Shown: one piece after another, positions 38,768-50,200 of the stretch
Layout: the number at the start of each line of letters is the position of its first letter
Position numbering within the stretch: position 1 is the first letter of the stretch
Origin: Spongospora subterranea f. sp. subterranea
Lineage: Eukaryota > Endomyxa: Phytomyxea > Phytomyxea > Plasmodiophorida
Assembly: GCA_049724395.1 (NCBI GenBank)
Contig: JAUGWO010000090.1
Span: 41,020 to 105,019, forward strand
DNA: 64,000 nt
Direction: 5' to 3'
Made by a program: the position numbers and the translations under genes
The notes under the pieces: generated by a model
What the model was told of the DNA's origin: nothing
Seen by the model: the letters and a program-made list of their open reading frames with translations, nothing else
The model's database searches: none

Positions 38768-39855
38768 GGTGACACATGTCAGACAAGTCCTCAGCTGGTC
38801 ATTACGTAACTATAGTCAAGTCGGGGAGCGACTCATCAGAATCCTTCGCCTTCGCCGCTAAAGGTGACACATGTCAGACAAGTCCTCAGCTGGTCATTAC
38901 GTAACTATAGTCAAGTCGGGGAGCGACTCATCAGAATCCTTCGCCGCTAAAGGTGACACATGTCAGACAAGTCCTCAGCTGGTCATTACGTAACTATAGT
39001 CAAGTCGGGGAGCGACTCATCAGAATCCTTCGCCGCTAAAGGTGACACATGTCAGACAAGTCCTCAGCTGGTCATTACGTAACTATAGTCAAGTCGGGGA
39101 GCGACTCATCAGAATCCTTCGCCGCTAAAGGTGACACATGTCAGACAAGTCCTCAGCTGGTCATTACGTAACTATAGTCAAGTCGGGGAGCGACTCATCA
39201 GAATCCTTCGCCGCTAAAGGTGACACATGTCAGACAAGTCCTCAGCTGGTCATTACGTAACTATAGTCAAGTCGGGGAGCGACTCATCAGAATCCTTCGC
39301 CGCTAAAGGTGACACATGTCAGACAAGTCCTCAGCTGGTCATTACGTAACTATAGTCAAGTCGGGGAGCGACTCATCAGAATCCTTCGCCGCTAAAGGTG
39401 ACACTTCGCCGCTTCCATGTCAGACAAGTCCTCAGCTGGTCATTACGTAACTATAGTCAAGTCGGGGAGCGACTCATCAGAATCCTTCGCCGCTAAAGGT
39501 GACACATGTCAGACAAGTCCTCAGCTGGTCATTACGTAACTATAGTCAAGTCGGGGAGCGACTCATCAGAATCCTTCGCCGCTAAAGGTGACACATGTCA
39601 GACAAGTCCTCAGCTGGTCATTACGTAACTATAGTCAAGTCGGGGAGCGACTCATCAGAATCCTTCGCCGCTAAAGGTGACACATGTCAGACAAGTCCTC
39701 AGCTGGTCATTACGTAACTATAGTCAAGTCTGGGGAGCGACTCATCAGAATCCTTCGCCGCTAAAGGTGACACATGTCAGACAAGTCCTCAGCTGGTCAT
39801 TACGTAACTATAGTCAAGTCGGGGAGCGACTCATCAGAATCCTTCGCCGCTAAAG
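38768..39855. repeat. Satellite: 12 tandem copies of an 89-bp unit
   Basis: Units begin GGTGACACATGTCAGACAAG and end TTCGCCGCTAAA. Starts are at 38768, 38863, 38952, 39041, 39130, 39219, 39308, 39397, 39498, 39587, 39676 and 39766. Copies are nearly identical. Exceptions are a 6-bp insertion in copy 1 (TTCGCC doubled), a 12-bp one in copy 8, and a single extra T in copy 11. Such uniformity means recent amplification or ongoing homogenisation. The unit's last bases (CCGCTAAA) equal the outer end of the adjoining hairpin element. No long coding frame crosses the units. Confidence 0.95.
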
Positions 39856-40049
39856 CCCCGCTCGGGGATACGAACATAAGGTGGAGGAGACTGATCTTGA
39901 CAGTGGAAGAGAGTGACCTTTGACTCTGAACACGGTAACGGGAGTGCGCTGTGAGGCCACTGGGGGACGTTAGATCAGATCTAATGAGGTACTCAGTCTC
40001 CTCCACCTTATGTTCGTATAGTTCGTATCCCCGAGCAGGGTGTTAGCGG
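39847..40049. mobile_element. 203-bp hairpin element (non-autonomous, long terminal inverted repeats)
   Basis: The left arm (39847-39894) starts CCGCTAAAGCCCC and includes GCTCGGGGATACGAAC and ATAAGGTGGAGGAGACTGA. The right arm (39993-40049) is its reverse complement, ending CCCCGAGCAGGGTGTTAGCGG apart from three changes and a 9-bp internal duplication (GTTCGTATA/GTTCGTAT). About 98 bp of unique sequence lies between. The whole could fold into one long stem, as MITEs do. No coding capacity. The left end overlaps the last satellite unit by 9 bp. Confidence 0.85.
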
Positions 40050-40210
40050 CATCCGAACAGCTCCTCAACAGCGATTCGAAAGATATAATTGGTTTGCAAG
40101 ACATCGTTTACATCCTGTGGTGTATTGCACTCAGCAATCCAGAAAATATATTATCCTAGTTCGTTCGAAACCATATGACTGCGTTGTGACTGATTAGACA
40201 AAATTGCTAG
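40049..40210 (-). pseudogene. Second, diverged KDZ transposase fragment
   Basis: The stretch beginning CATCCGAACAGCTC and continuing CAACAGCGATTCGAAAGATA aligns with the KDZ remnant at 38316-38440 (CATCCAAACAGCTCTGTG, CAACAGCGATTCGAACGACA), including TTATCCTAGTTCG versus TTATCCCAGTTCG. Many substitutions and small gaps separate the copies, so they are not a recent duplication. The hairpin element and satellite lie between the two copies. Confidence 0.65.
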
Positions 40211-40477
40211 GATTATTCCGGCGGTAGTCAGATTAGCAGCGAACTTAATTAATGGTCCACGGAAGCTTAATTAAAGAAGGCTTCTAAGTTTGCATCCTTT
40301 CCCGGTCTGTGTCTCATAAAGTGTCAACGCGTGAAACAGATGGTCACTTCCACCGTTTTTCCATTGATCAGATATTGTTGTGTTGAGCAATTGAGCCAAA
40401 AAGACATTGCATGATCTAATGCCATGTTCTACCCTTATAAAACGGATCCGAGCTGTTCAATAAATGAATCTGAAAGC
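40211..40477. other. Spacer between KDZ scrap and 55-bp satellite
   Basis: AT-rich, contains a CTTAATTAA doublet (about 40244 and 40266). No gene seen; probably further decayed transposon. Confidence 0.35.
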
Positions 40478-41650
40478 TGAATATCTGGCGGATATAGTGT
40501 GGATAAGATCATCATCCCGAAATAGTGTGACACTGTATATCTGGCGGATATAGTGTGGATGAGATCATATCCCGAAATAGTGTGACATTGTATATCTGGC
40601 GGATATAGTGTGGATGAGATCATATCCCGATATAGTGTGACACTGTATATCTGGCGGATATAGTGTGGATGAGATCATATCCCGATATAGTGTGACACTG
40701 TATATCTGGCGGATATAGTGTGGATGAGATCATATCCCGATATAGTGTGACATTGTATATCTGGCGGATATAGTGTGGATGAGATCATATCCCGATATAG
40801 TGTGACACTGTATATCTGGCGGATATAGTGTGGATGAGATCATATCCCGATATAGTGTGACACTGTATATCTGGCGGATATAGTGTGGATGAGATCATAT
40901 CCCGATATAGTGTGACATTGTATATCTGGCGGATATAGTGTGGATGAGATCATATCCCGATATAGTGTGACACTGTATATCTGGCGGATATAGTGTGGAT
41001 GAGATCATATCCCGATATAGTGTGACATTGTATATCTGGCGGATATAGTGTGGATGAGATCATATCCCGATATAGTGTGACACTGTATATCTGGCGGATA
41101 TAGTGTGGATGAGATTATATCCCGATATAGTGTGACACTGTATATCTGGCGGATATAGTGTGGATGAGATCATATCCCGATATAGTGTGACACTGTATAT
41201 CTGGCGGATATAGTGTGGATGAGATCATATCCCGATATAGTGTGACACTGTATATCTGGCGGATATAGTGTGGATGAGATCATATCCCGATATAGTGTGA
41301 CACTGTATATCTGGCGGATATAGTGTGGATGAGATCATATCCCGAGATAGTGTGACACTGTATATCTGGCGGATATAGTGTGGATGAGATCATATCCCGA
41401 TATAGTGTGACACTGTATATCTGGCGGATATAGTGTGGATGAGATCATATCCCGATATAGTGTGACACTGTATATCTGGCGGATATAGTGTGGATGAGAT
41501 CATATCCCGATATAGTGTGACACTGTATATCTGGCGGATATAGTGTGGATGAGATGGCGGATATAGTGTGGATGAGATTATATCCCGATATAGTGTGACA
41601 CTGTATATCTGGCGGATATAGTGTGGATGAGATCATATCCCGATATTGTG
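40478..41650. repeat. Satellite: about 21 tandem copies of a 55-bp unit
   Basis: The unit starts GTATATCTGGCGGATATAGT and ends CCCGATATAGTGTGACACT. Each unit contains GATATAGTGTG twice and an inverted pair GGATAT...ATATCC, so it can form a small stem. The leftmost two or three units are the most diverged. A partial duplication of about 30 bp breaks the phase near 41552-41580. In the left half a C-to-T variant (GACATTG) recurs at 40586, 40751, 40916 and 41026. The array ends about 11-15 bp before the sirtuin ATG. Confidence 0.95.
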
Positions 41651-41660
41651 TGATGATTTA

Positions 41661-42621
41661 ATGGGATCATATGCCGAGCGGTTAATACAGGGTGTCGATA
41701 AGGGATTATGTGGCGACCAAGAGTATCAAGATTCGGATGAGGTCGTCGCCGGACAGGTCCAGCTTCTATCACAGCTGTTACAATCTTCTCGCTATTGTAT
41801 TATTCATACCGGAGCCGGTATATCAACGGCCGCTGGAATTTCTGACTTCAGAGGGCCAAACGGTCTATCGTCCTCTCATCGCCAATAAAAATAATCTGAA
41901 AACGGGTATTAGGTGTGTGGACACTGCAAGAATTAGGTCTCAAACCCGAAACAGACACACCTTTTCACGAAGCTAAACCAACATTTACACGTAATTAATA
42001 TTGGAGCAAAACACTAGACGGATCGCTTATTTATTGATTGTAGATTTGGCGATAGTTAAACTGGTTGAAGTTGGTCTAGTAAAGCACGTTGTCTCTCAAA
42101 ATGTTGATGGACTCCATATCCGATCAGGCCTTCCTCGTCAGCATCTATCCGAAGTTCATGGTACAGCATTTGCCGAATGGTGTGACAATGTTAGTGCCAT
42201 TTTTTTCATCGAGACGTGTTCGCTGATGTTGTTCTAGTGTCAGGAAGAGATTCGTACCAATATCCCGGTTGATACCATCGGGTTGAAGGCGACCGGGAAT
42301 GTTTGTCAAATGTGTGGCGGCCCTGTTCGCGATATGCTCTGCGATTGGGACAGCGAACTACCCGAGTCGGAGGTTGAACGAGCGATCACCGAGCATAGGC
42401 GGAGCGACTTGACCATTTGCGTCGGGTCGAGCATGAGGATTCGACCGGCAGGATTATGGCCCGAGAGAACGTTGAGGAAGAATGGGAAACCAGGTCCAGG
42501 ACAGATATGCGTCATCAATCTCCAAAAGACACACCTTGATCGCCGCTGTGCTATCAGAATATTCGCCAGATGTGACGACGTATTCAGATTACTGCTTGAG
42601 AATCTAGGGTTATCCAAATAA
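41661..42621 (+). CDS. SIRT6: SIRT6-type NAD-dependent deacylase (sirtuin class IV)
   Basis: Four exons, 41661-41862, 41913-41990, 42044-42189 and 42238-42621, total 810 nt or 269 residues, with all phases consistent. NAD motifs are [44 protein letters not shown] (catalytic His in LSEVHG) and [10 protein letters not shown]. The zinc site pairs EWCDNC with VCQMCGG, and the SIRT6 box LKATG...[13 protein letters not shown] follows. SIRT6 enzymes act on histones at heterochromatin and telomeres. The first ~40 residues match nothing, and the N-terminus lies almost against the 55-bp satellite, so its promoter is probably in or across the array. The gene is shorter than animal SIRT6 and lacks the long C-terminal extension. 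Confidence 0.9.
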
Positions 42622-42827
42622 GGCATATATATTCTCGCAAACAGATCGCCATCTTGTTTTCAGGAAAGTGTTTTGGCTCGACCTTTGAACTTGAGCGTTC
42701 GGCGTTTATTTGCCTTTATGCAACCCATGATCGTCCAATATAATAGCAATGTTGGAACCAGTTTATCTGACAATGGCGTCCAGTGTGATGTTAGATATGA
42801 TGCCATTAAACCTTTGAATACGCTGAC

Positions 42828-43806
42828 TTAGTTGGCGTGGTCTTTTTGACCATATTCCGAATTCTCATTATTAATCATCACGAAATCGGGGAATATATCG
42901 CGCGTTAACAGCTGCTTTTGTTCCTGCTCTTCCAATGCTTCACATGGGCGTCGTGACTGCTTATATTCATCGGTTGTTTTATGCAGATTGAACACACGTT
43001 TTCTAACAAGCGCAATGTCTTCGCATAGATCCGTTATTGATTTCAAAAGTGCTTTTTTCTCGCATGTGAACTCCCGATGTCGCTCGCATTGCGTATTGAG
43101 TTGTTCCTCCTTGACTGCATCCGTTGTATCCGAGTATTTAGGCATGTTAATGTTGACGCCTTTCGTTTCTTTGAACTTGTCACGGAAGTAAAGGATTTGA
43201 TTAAACATGCCTAAATCATACATTTCAGTTGGCAATAGTTGGTTAGGCCAGGTTTGTACCAAGAAGGAGTCCAGCGAAAACGAAAATTTTCGGCCATTTC
43301 CAATTGAAGCCTGGTTGGCTGTTATTCTGAGATTCCGCAACATCAAACCGGATGACCATGTTCATTTTAGTCTCGGTGAACGTCCATCTTTTGTCCACAG
43401 GTGTCATGGCAATGCAAACATCACGGCCGGCCAGGTCAACTCCATCCGGGAGCCGCAAAGTTGGAAGACGGGATGGATGGCCGGTTCCGCCGATAATGCC
43501 AGACATGACGCCAAGAGGCACGCGTTTGTCGTTGATTGCCACGGAAGACTCTGGGCGGAATCGACGGCACCAACCGTCAGCGATGACATCAATTGCATAT
43601 GCACCCGATCCGAATTTGGCATAAATAGTATCCACATCGACGGATAGATTGACGATTTTAGATTCGTTGTGACAGTGATGCACTCCAAAAACAGTAATGG
43701 CCGGAGATTTCGTAAATATCGACACTGCCAATGTTTTTGACTCAGCTTTCAATGCCAAAGATGATAGTAGGAACAATGAGAAGACAATAGTGTGTATCAC
43801 CTCCAT
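42828..43806 (-). CDS. Predicted secreted protein, unknown family
   Basis: Starts MEVIHTIVFSLFLLSSLALKAES, a clear signal peptide with likely cleavage after KAES or nearby. The mature N-terminal part looks beta-rich (KTLAVSIFTKSPAITVFGV, KFGSGAYAIDVIADGW). A 44-nt intron (GTCATC...ACCAG) after KMNM leads in phase to ASIGNGRKFSFSLDSFLV. The C-terminal 110 residues are charged and helical (QCERHREFTCEKKALLKSITDLC...). About 310 residues in total. Cysteines are sparse. No domain recognised. A secreted or cell-surface role is inferred from the signal peptide only. Confidence 0.6.
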
Positions 43807-43995
43807 TGTTCTAACACCTGGATACGGAACCTGCCAATGCTTATGAACAACAGGATCGGACGTCGCGGCCTGCGGCCTGCCAGCCGCCGAAACGATGTAT
43901 TGACTAAACGCCACACAAACTGCCAGATGAGAGATTGCTCACTAGAAACTACTGAGCGATCTGTAATGATAATAATTATGGAATTAGGAATTTAA

Positions 43996-46900
43996 TTAAC
44001 ACCAACAGAAACGGGATAGATTATCTAACATCTCCAGAACGTACTCTACGGAAGCTTGAAATTCATTGTCTTCGACCATTTTTTGCTGCAACGAATACTG
44101 CTGATTTGCGAAGTGGAGCAGCATATCAACGTTAATGAACGAATCCACCGAATGCATCGTCGGACTAAGCAACTAGGTTACAGCAACTATAAAAACAAAA
44201 AAAAATGGACTTACCGGTAGGTTGGAAGATGCGATGCGATTCTTTTTTGCAGTCTTTTCAAAAATGCAGTCGTGTCGGGTGAGAGTTTGCCTGACAACTG
44301 AGTCGTTGCATATATGGACCCAGAAAGCGTAGTTACGAGAAACGAATTTCCGAACAATTGACTCTCGGTAGGTAATATCCTGGAGACGGTTTCACCCAGA
44401 TAACAGTGTGCGCTGATAGGATAAAGTTAGTAGTACTCGCTGACCGTTTGGAACAAATTCACCTCATCTTCAAAGATTTTGTACAGGACATATCGGAATG
44501 ATCCACAGAATATAGGGATCCGTATTTATCAGAGGCGAGACAGTTCTCGCCGTCGTAGAATACAGCTCTGGTTGTCACAGTTGGTGACGAATCCGATGCA
44601 ATGAACTGTTGGGGAGATTACGCAATGTTACAAAAAAAGCATAAAATAGATACCTTAAAAGGGATTCGCTCACTTGGTTCGTATTTCCAAAGCTGGAAAC
44701 CTGCCCTAGAATCACATAAAGCAACGTTTCCGTCTTTGAAATCGAGACTATAAATCTGGAAAACAACGCCGAGGTATGTAAGTTAAAGGATCACACAAAA
44801 TGGAATTGATTACCAGACCAGTCGCCTGGAGATTCCCGTGAGTTCTCAGTTCGCCGTCTTCCAAAGATAGAATATGAACAACATTTGCAGCAGAAACAGC
44901 CAGCAAAGTATCCGAAATAGAAGTAATCGCCAATACAGCACCTTGGAAACGCCCATAGCAAAGCATAGAAATTGCAGGAGGTCTAGATTGAACTCGAACG
45001 TGATCGGCAGTGGAAGGATGGGGAGGAAGCGCAATAGAATAAAGGCGAAGCTGTCCCTCAGTTTTGGCGGGGGGCTGTGAAGAAGGACATGGATCACCAA
45101 ATGAACTGCCGACGCAAATAATAAGGCCATGAATGGCACTAGACCAAACGTAAAGAGAATGTATCGATTCTGATTCTGCAACCGTGCCTGCAATACAAAA
45201 TCTCAAAACAGGCTGGCATTGAAAAAGGTATGGATTGAAATTCGTAGCTTGTCAAGGTTAAATGAATTAAACCACTTAGTATTGCAACTTGCACATTCTA
45301 ATAACATACCGAATGACCACTGTTCCCCATGGACTGGATTGATTAAATACAAAGCGGAACGCATTACTCCCTCAAGAACGTCAGAGCACGAAGCAATCAA
45401 CGTCTTCGTCGGCTCATGATAGCACACGCGGTGTGGTGTATGGTTTAGGCACACACGTAATGCTGAATCCACAAGGTCACTCAAAAAAATAAAGGTGGCT
45501 TGCTCTCAAGCTAACCTGAATCGCTACTGTTGCAACTTAAAACGTCTGAATTGGACTCAGCTACATCGAACTTTAGACAAACACGTTAGAAAATCATCAG
45601 GTAAAGCATTAAATTACCTGAAAAAATATCAATTCTCCGCCGACAACAGTTGCGATTGTTCCGTAGCCGAATGCTGCAGCCGTGCGAATAGCACTGAATT
45701 TAGACGAGTGGTCTTTGTCAGGTGATGAACCTAATATTTTTGAGACAGGTACTACTTGCACAGAATCACCTCGGGGAAAAATCAGAACAGCATGATCGCT
45801 CATTGCTAATATTGTATCATGATCTATAAACATATGACGTGTCAGGGCTGAATATGATATAAAAAGCCTACTAACTTGAGAATTCCTGGAGCATTACCAG
45901 TGTAACCGGGCTGATACCTACACGAATCAACTGGGGACCGCGGAACAACAAATCAGGTGACGCCATCTCGCAGCTATAACGTACAACGTTTCCATCACGT
46001 CTGCCAACAATGATGTGGAACATCGTTTCAAGTTCCAAAACGACAATAGACTGTGCCGCTTCCATGGCACCAGTACCTTGGACGAGTGTTTTCAATAATT
46101 TTATAGTCCCCCGTTCGACGTCGGCGTCGATGACCAGAATTGAACCATCATTACATCCAACGATAATCATCACCCGATTTTGATTAGGTATGTGGTATGC
46201 GTTGTCAAATCCTGCTTCGACAATGGCAAGCGAGCTGATGTCAGCTGGAAACCCCCCTTTTTGGGCAATAACCTGCACATTCTGGTCGACGGAAAGAAGA
46301 TAAAGAGTGTTCTCAGCTGAGAACACAACGACGCCATCTGCAGTGCATTCACTACATGATATTGGACTAGCATCCGGATTATTCCAATCAACAACAACTT
46401 CATTGCCTTCAAGATGGTCGGAAAATAAAATGCGGACTCCACGACTATGAACTTGACAGAGCTTGTCTTTCCCAAATGTAGGCAATCGACGATGTTGTTA
46501 CGCCTTGCAAAAAAGTCCAAATATTGCAACTTAAGCGTACTTGACCAGTATCGGAAGCAACGGCTGTAAAGCATCGAATCGAATCGACGTACGCAACAGC
46601 AAGAATGGGAAACGATGAAGTCAAGCATGGCAAGGAGAAGATGGACGTAACACCGGCAAAAGACTTGATTGATATAGAACAACTGTGAAGAGAGCGACCA
46701 TGCTGCAGCACTTGTAGACTACCATGCTTACCGAGTGAACAACCTACTGATAAACGTCGATGCTCCATTATTGCAGCATCTCCGATTGGGGAGAAGCAGG
46801 GAAGAGTTTGGACCTTGGATATTCTTTCAAAGGTCTCAAAATCGGAAATAATATTAACTTGCCCGTGACAGAGGTCTCCAGGCAAAACAACGATAGCAGC

Positions 46901-47908
46901 TGGGGTGTTCCGCTGGTCCATCGCAACATGATCGACAGAGTCGGACAATAAAAAGGAACTGGACACTTCGAATCCACATATATTCCTTGAAGGGCAAGCT
47001 AACCCTAATTGCAAAAGCTGAATACGTTCATGTCGCCAAATTATTGTGTATAGGTCTCCAGCTTCTGTCAGAACCAAAATGTGCTCTGCAACAATCGCGC
47101 TGGCCGTAATGATCGGAGATGTACCATGAACGCGATGCTCGTGACCTTTGGGATTCCAAAGAATATTATTTGAAACAGAAATAACCTTTGAATGTTGAGA
47201 TGATACATCAATCAGCATCGCTTTCTCCTGATCGCAAACAACAACTGACTCAGGACGCCCACGCCATACCAAGCAGGCAGTAGCTTCGCCATGAAATGGG
47301 ATACCTTCTATTGAGGGAATATCAACGGCAGAAGGATTTGTAGACACCTGTCCGGTGAACCTCACAACACAAATGTGGCAGTTGTTGTTGCTAGGGTCAC
47401 TAGTCGTAGCACGTGAAGTGACAACGATAAGGGAATTGTCGTTTACCCAAGTCATGGCAGTGATCACGCCGCATACTGGAATAGATTCACTAACAAGAGT
47501 TGCCATAGATATGATCCAAAGTAAATCGTCGAACGATGCCGCTGCGATCCGGGACCCATCAGGAGAGGATCTCATGAGTCGCGATGCTCGCAGAGCGGGA
47601 GAGGGCTGAGGAATTGCAGCTGTACTAAATTTGCCGTCAGTGAATAAACAAAGGCATCCAGAAGCTAATAGCATAGCGATGCAATCAGAGCGTACAAGAC
47701 AAGCATCGAGGACAGAATCGTGCAAGTCATAATCGGCTACAAAAGCCAAGTTACAGAATCGATTCAGTCGAAGGTGCCGGATATACTTCTCCTGAACAAG
47801 TACAACATCGTCCGATCCTGGTGACAACCGGCACGCTATAGCAGCAACATTGGCGCCGCCACGAAGCAGGCACTTCAGCGCCCACACGGGACCGGCGGCA
47901 TCAGCCAT
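43996..47908 (-). CDS. CPSF_A / DDB1-family multi-propeller protein (MMS1/SF3B3-like)
   Basis: Starts MADAAGPVWALKCLLRGGAN and contains a long first exon of beta-propeller strands (VVLVQEKYIRHLRL, GSRIAAASFDDLLWIIS, FHGEATACLVWRG). Later exons contain IVGCNDGSILVIDAD, HIIVGRRDGNVVRYS and FEDAVLAITSISDTLLAVS-like strands. The final exon, FINVDMLLHFANQQYSLQQ...VLEMLDNLSRFCW, matches the C-terminal helix of the DDB1/CPSF160/SF3B3 group. Stop at 43996. About 1,150 residues across about 10 exons. These proteins scaffold ubiquitin ligases (DDB1, MMS1), splicing (SF3B3) or polyadenylation (CPSF160). Sequence by eye does not settle which. A frame upstream at 47981-48223 is probably separate. Confidence 0.72.
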
Positions 47909-48598
47909 CACCGACGACAACGGCACAACGCGGACTAAAAACAGGCCGTCAACCACGGGCGAAGGCCAGTCTCGTCGCCATCAACAAACCGGTCTTCGAA
48001 CTGTCGACACGAAGATAATGAATTTCTGAACGACTTCGCGATCGTTACCATGAAACGTAATCACATGATCCGAGTCATCATCAGTTACCACAGTCCACGC
48101 CACTGTTCCTGTACATGAAACATGTATGTCACATTTTGAATTAGTTGATGGTTTTAGAAGAACAGAATTCGGATGGGCTCCACACGAGCAGCTGCCGGGC
48201 CAAGCTCTGTGGCCTCGATGCAACGACTCGCGTTCTGCTGGATCGGTGTCGCATCTTTACGGAAACCGAGCCGGAAAAATTATGTTTTCGCAACAATGGC
48301 ATTGCATCGGGGAAAGGTTGATCATGGGCTTTGAAATTATGTCTTTGAAAATCTTATAACAAATCATATTAGGAACACAGTTTTCCCGCGCCTAGACACC
48401 AAACACTGTGAGCTGAGAATGTTTTGTTGGCTGTCTTTATTTGGCCCATGATCACGAAGCAAGCTCATGTCAAAGGGGTGACCTGTTGTCAACAATTACA
48501 CCGTAACCAGGTCGAAGAAATCTCACCCTCCACGGTACCTTTTAGAAAATTCTGCGGAAGGCATAATCGCCAATCGGGGTATTGCTCCTGTTCAGCGA
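47909..48598. other. Divergent intergenic region; one short beta-rich frame
   Basis: Between the CPSF_A gene (minus) and NDUFAF7 (plus). A minus frame at 47981-48223 encodes PNSVLLKPSTNSKCDIHVS and VAWTVVTDDDSDHVITFHG, faintly like a GOLD or MSP-type beta sandwich, but it has no partner exons that I can link, so I do not call a gene. Confidence 0.3.
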
Positions 48599-50097
48599 AT
48601 GTTGCGTCTTCGAGCACTTACAAGGCTGTTTAGCGTTAAGGTCGCTGTTGATACCAGCGCCCTTGGAATTCAGCTGCCTGGTATCCAAATTCACGTCTGT
48701 AATTATGTTCCTTGCATTGATTAGTGATTTAAGAGTTCAGTGGCCGATTTTCGTCACGATTAGAAGAAGAAATCCACAGGACAATTTCCGTAAATTTTTC
48801 TCCGCATATTAAATGTCTTGGTAATCTATATCGCAGCTACTTGGACCTATAACTGTTGCCGATTATGTCAGGAGGTCTCTGTTGCATCCGACACTTGGTT
48901 ATTACACCAACAACGATGTTTTTGGCGTAAAAGGCGACTTTATTACATCTCCGGAGATTAGTCAACTTTTTGGCGAGGTTGGTACGAGTATACTGATTTG
49001 CTTGTTGCGCTTCAAAATTTAAAATGGTCAATTCAGATGATTGGTGTTTGGCTAACTTCGTGCTGGAAAGAATTAGGATCACCGTTGAATACATCGATAG
49101 TGGAACTTGGTCCCGGACGTGGTACGATGATGGCTGACATTTTACGGGTGATTCTTTTCATGGCCATCACACACCATTTTCATTTAATTGTTTCATAGAC
49201 GGTACATAGATTAGGTTTTAGCCCCAGCGTTCACTTCATTGAACGCAGCCCGTTAATGAAGGAAATCCAGCAAAAGACGTTGCGGGATCTGATTCCTACA
49301 ACCTCGTTTTTATGGCATACCGAATTGTCGTCACTTGATCCCCAGAAAGGGGAGCACTTGCTTTTTGTGGCTCAAGAGTTTTTTGATGCACTGCCTGTAC
49401 ATCAGTTTCAATATACTGCCCGTGGTTGGAGAGAACGCTTGATCGCCAGCAATCTTCGACCCGACGCGTTATCCCCCTTACAGGTAAATGCACGATTTGT
49501 TGCGTCGTTTTGTTAACTGAATTAGCGCTTTCACGTTAGGTTGTGCTGGCGCCGATTCCTACTCCAGCCTGTCAATACATTCCCGAAAACTTGTCACCGA
49601 GAATTGGGGACAGCCTGGAAATCTGCCCGGACCTGGTGGCGATCATAGATCAAATGGCCAACCGTATAGCAAGCCACCGAGGAGCAGCGCTCGTTATTGA
49701 TTATGGCAGTGACAATCCACCTCCAGATACTCTTCGAGGTATCGATGCACACAAGTTCGTTCCATTTCTAGAACGCCCAGGATCTGTCGATGTCACAGCA
49801 GATGTAAATTTTTCTACCATTCGCGACGCCATAAATTTATGGCAAGGGCACGTGAAAGCAACCAGGACGGTTTCTCAAGGGACTTTTCTTCAGACGATGG
49901 GTATTGCCCATCGAGCCGATAGTTTATTAGCGAAGTGCAAGACAGAAGTCGAACAAGACAATATAGTTTCTGGTTATGAAAGATTAGTAAGCCCAAATGC
50001 CATGGGTGAAACTTATAAATGTATCGCATTCGCGCACCAGGAAATTTTTGACAGCATAGTTGGATTTCCGCCGCCTGTCAATGATATTCCCAGTTAA
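48599..50097 (+). CDS. NDUFAF7: NDUFAF7 (MidA), mitochondrial complex I assembly methyltransferase
   Basis: Begins MLRLRALTRLFS, a typical mitochondrial presequence (Arg/Leu, no acids). Exons of the DUF185/SAM_MT_28 family follow: RFSSRLEEEIHRTIS, LLGPITVADYVRRSLLHPTLG, YYTNNDVFGVKGDFITSPEI, ELGPGRGTMMADILR (SAM-binding motif I), FIERSPLMKEIQ, FVAQEFFDALPVHQF, ALVIDYGSDN, HKFVPFLERPGSVDVTADV and TQGTFLQTMG-type. NDUFAF7 dimethylates an arginine of NDUFS2 in complex I assembly. Stop at 50095-50097. The join between exon 1 and the SGRFSS exon is the least certain. Introns are about 50 nt. Confidence 0.9.
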
Positions 50098-50200
50098 TAT
50101 ACAAGCCTACTTTTACAGTATACGTCACAACATCATTGATAGTGTCAAAACATTTTTTAGAAACGATAAGCATGGTCACCGCGCCGCGCCGGCAATGATG

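Noticed and set aside
38768-39855. CRISPR-like array.
   Set aside because: Units are identical throughout with no variable spacers, and the genome is eukaryotic.
39800-40006. 69-codon minus frame over the hairpin and satellite.
   Set aside because: It is formed by repeat sequence and has no independent coding signal.
40435-41772. Repeated minus-strand peptides (MISSTLYPPDIQCHTISGY) across the 55-bp satellite.
   Set aside because: Translation of the satellite unit; 55 bp is not a multiple of three, so the frame cycles and is broken every few units.
47981-48223. Beta-rich frame upstream of the CPSF_A gene, possibly a GOLD or MSP domain.
   Set aside because: No convincing partner exon, and the match is only a few residues.
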